A DNA stretch of 6,167 bases. It comes from an uncultured bacterium. GTDB lineage: Bacteria; Verrucomicrobiota; Kiritimatiellia; RFP12; UBA1067. Where the stretch lies: NCBI GenBank assembly GCA_902773475.1, contig CACYEO010000017.1:1-6167 (forward strand), given 5' to 3'. The first letter of the stretch is position 1. Each line of letters starts with the position of its first letter. Below the pieces are notes generated by a model. The model ran no database searches, was not told the DNA's origin, and saw only the letters and a program-made list of their open reading frames with translations. Shown here one piece after another: positions 6,059-6,167 of the stretch. A program made the translations under genes and the position numbers.

Positions 6059-6140
6059 TGTGGGGCAATAGGCATATTTCTGCAATAAACGGCGGGTCTG
6101 ATCTGCCGTGCAAGGCCGCATTTTGCGTGGCCTGTGTTTT
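6056..6140 (+). ncRNA. candidate structured leader or small RNA
   Basis: The segment just downstream of the 6044-6049 promoter box has no open reading frame that I would support but folds well. Hairpin 1 (6089-6109) is ACGGCGGGT-CTG-ATCTGCCGT, nine pairs including two G-U. Hairpin 2 (6114-6132) pairs GGCCGC with GCGTGGCC (six pairs, one G-U) around a seven-base loop and is followed by TGTGTTTT. This could be a short small RNA ending at a terminator, or a 5' leader with an attenuator controlling a gene beyond the edge. I could not match it to a known riboswitch or ribosomal-protein leader. Confidence 0.35.
6114..6140 (+). terminator. possible terminator or attenuator hairpin
   Basis: The stem GGCCGC/GCGTGGCC is followed by the U-rich run TGTGTTTT, which resembles an imperfect intrinsic terminator. 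The stem can be lengthened through CAA (6111-6113) against the TTTTG of the tail. The broken U-tract lowers confidence. Confidence 0.35.
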
Positions 6141-6143
6141 GCT

Positions 6144-6166
6144 ACACACACACACACACACACACA
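6144..6166. repeat. AC dinucleotide microsatellite (11.5 units) at the window edge
   Basis: An uninterrupted AC repeat of 23 bases ends one base before the end of the window. Dinucleotide runs this long are unusual in bacteria. It may be a slippage-prone spacer or mark an assembly break; the real length cannot be judged from one edge. Confidence 0.9.
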
Positions 6167-6167
6167 A

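Noticed and set aside
5893..6075. 60-residue antisense open frame
   Set aside because: It covers repeats and a promoter-like region, has no ribosome binding site that I can support, and has low-complexity content.

Overview
The window is a 6.2 kb bacterial segment with GC-rich coding sequence. It reads left to right: the 3' half of a 5S rRNA gene (so the end of an rRNA operon), a repeat-filled spacer, a promoter, a three-gene co-directional cluster, and a second repeat-filled spacer. That second spacer ends in another promoter and a short structured region at the right edge. The organism cannot be named from this sequence. Long exported proteins without familiar domains, a maltose-type (CUT1/MalG-like) permease with an oversized outer domain, and spacers built of short degenerate tandem repeats would suit a Kiritimatiellota/Lentisphaerota/Verrucomicrobiota (PVC) genome. 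This is inference only.

Region by region: positions 1-64 are the 5S rRNA 3' part, followed at once by a T-tract. Positions 78-247 are a degenerate tandem array of a 10-bp unit (consensus CGATTGCAGT) with a 38-bp higher-order period. Positions 244-296 hold the promoter of the cluster. Gene 1 (311-2206) and gene 2 (2264-4186) encode exported proteins of 631 and 640 residues with clear signal peptides. They look like distant tandem paralogues of each other and I recognise neither family. Gene 3 (4196-5755) is a MalG-type ABC permease of 519 residues, nearly twice the usual length because about 270 residues lie between the first and second membrane helices. Gene 3 starts on GTG nine bases after gene 2 stops, which suggests translational coupling.

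Positions 5756-6167 have no convincing gene. They contain a 7-bp array, an 8-bp array centred on CTAG, scattered AAACACTC octamers, a second promoter (TTGCGC-17-TATAAT), two consecutive hairpins with a U-rich tail, and a terminal AC microsatellite.

How the genes may work together: gene 3 is half of a sugar-type ABC import channel. No recognisable solute-binding protein, MalF-type partner or ATPase is present, so these must be encoded elsewhere. The two exported paralogues share an apparent operon with the permease and might act at the same envelope machine, but this is guilt by association. The most unusual non-coding observation is that the two promoters share one layout (A-tract ending in ATG, 28 bases, TATAMT, then CGCCTTG near the predicted start). 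In both cases the upstream repeat array stops exactly at the A-tract. The partial rRNA at one end and the microsatellite at the other suggest the window may be a whole contig broken at repeats.
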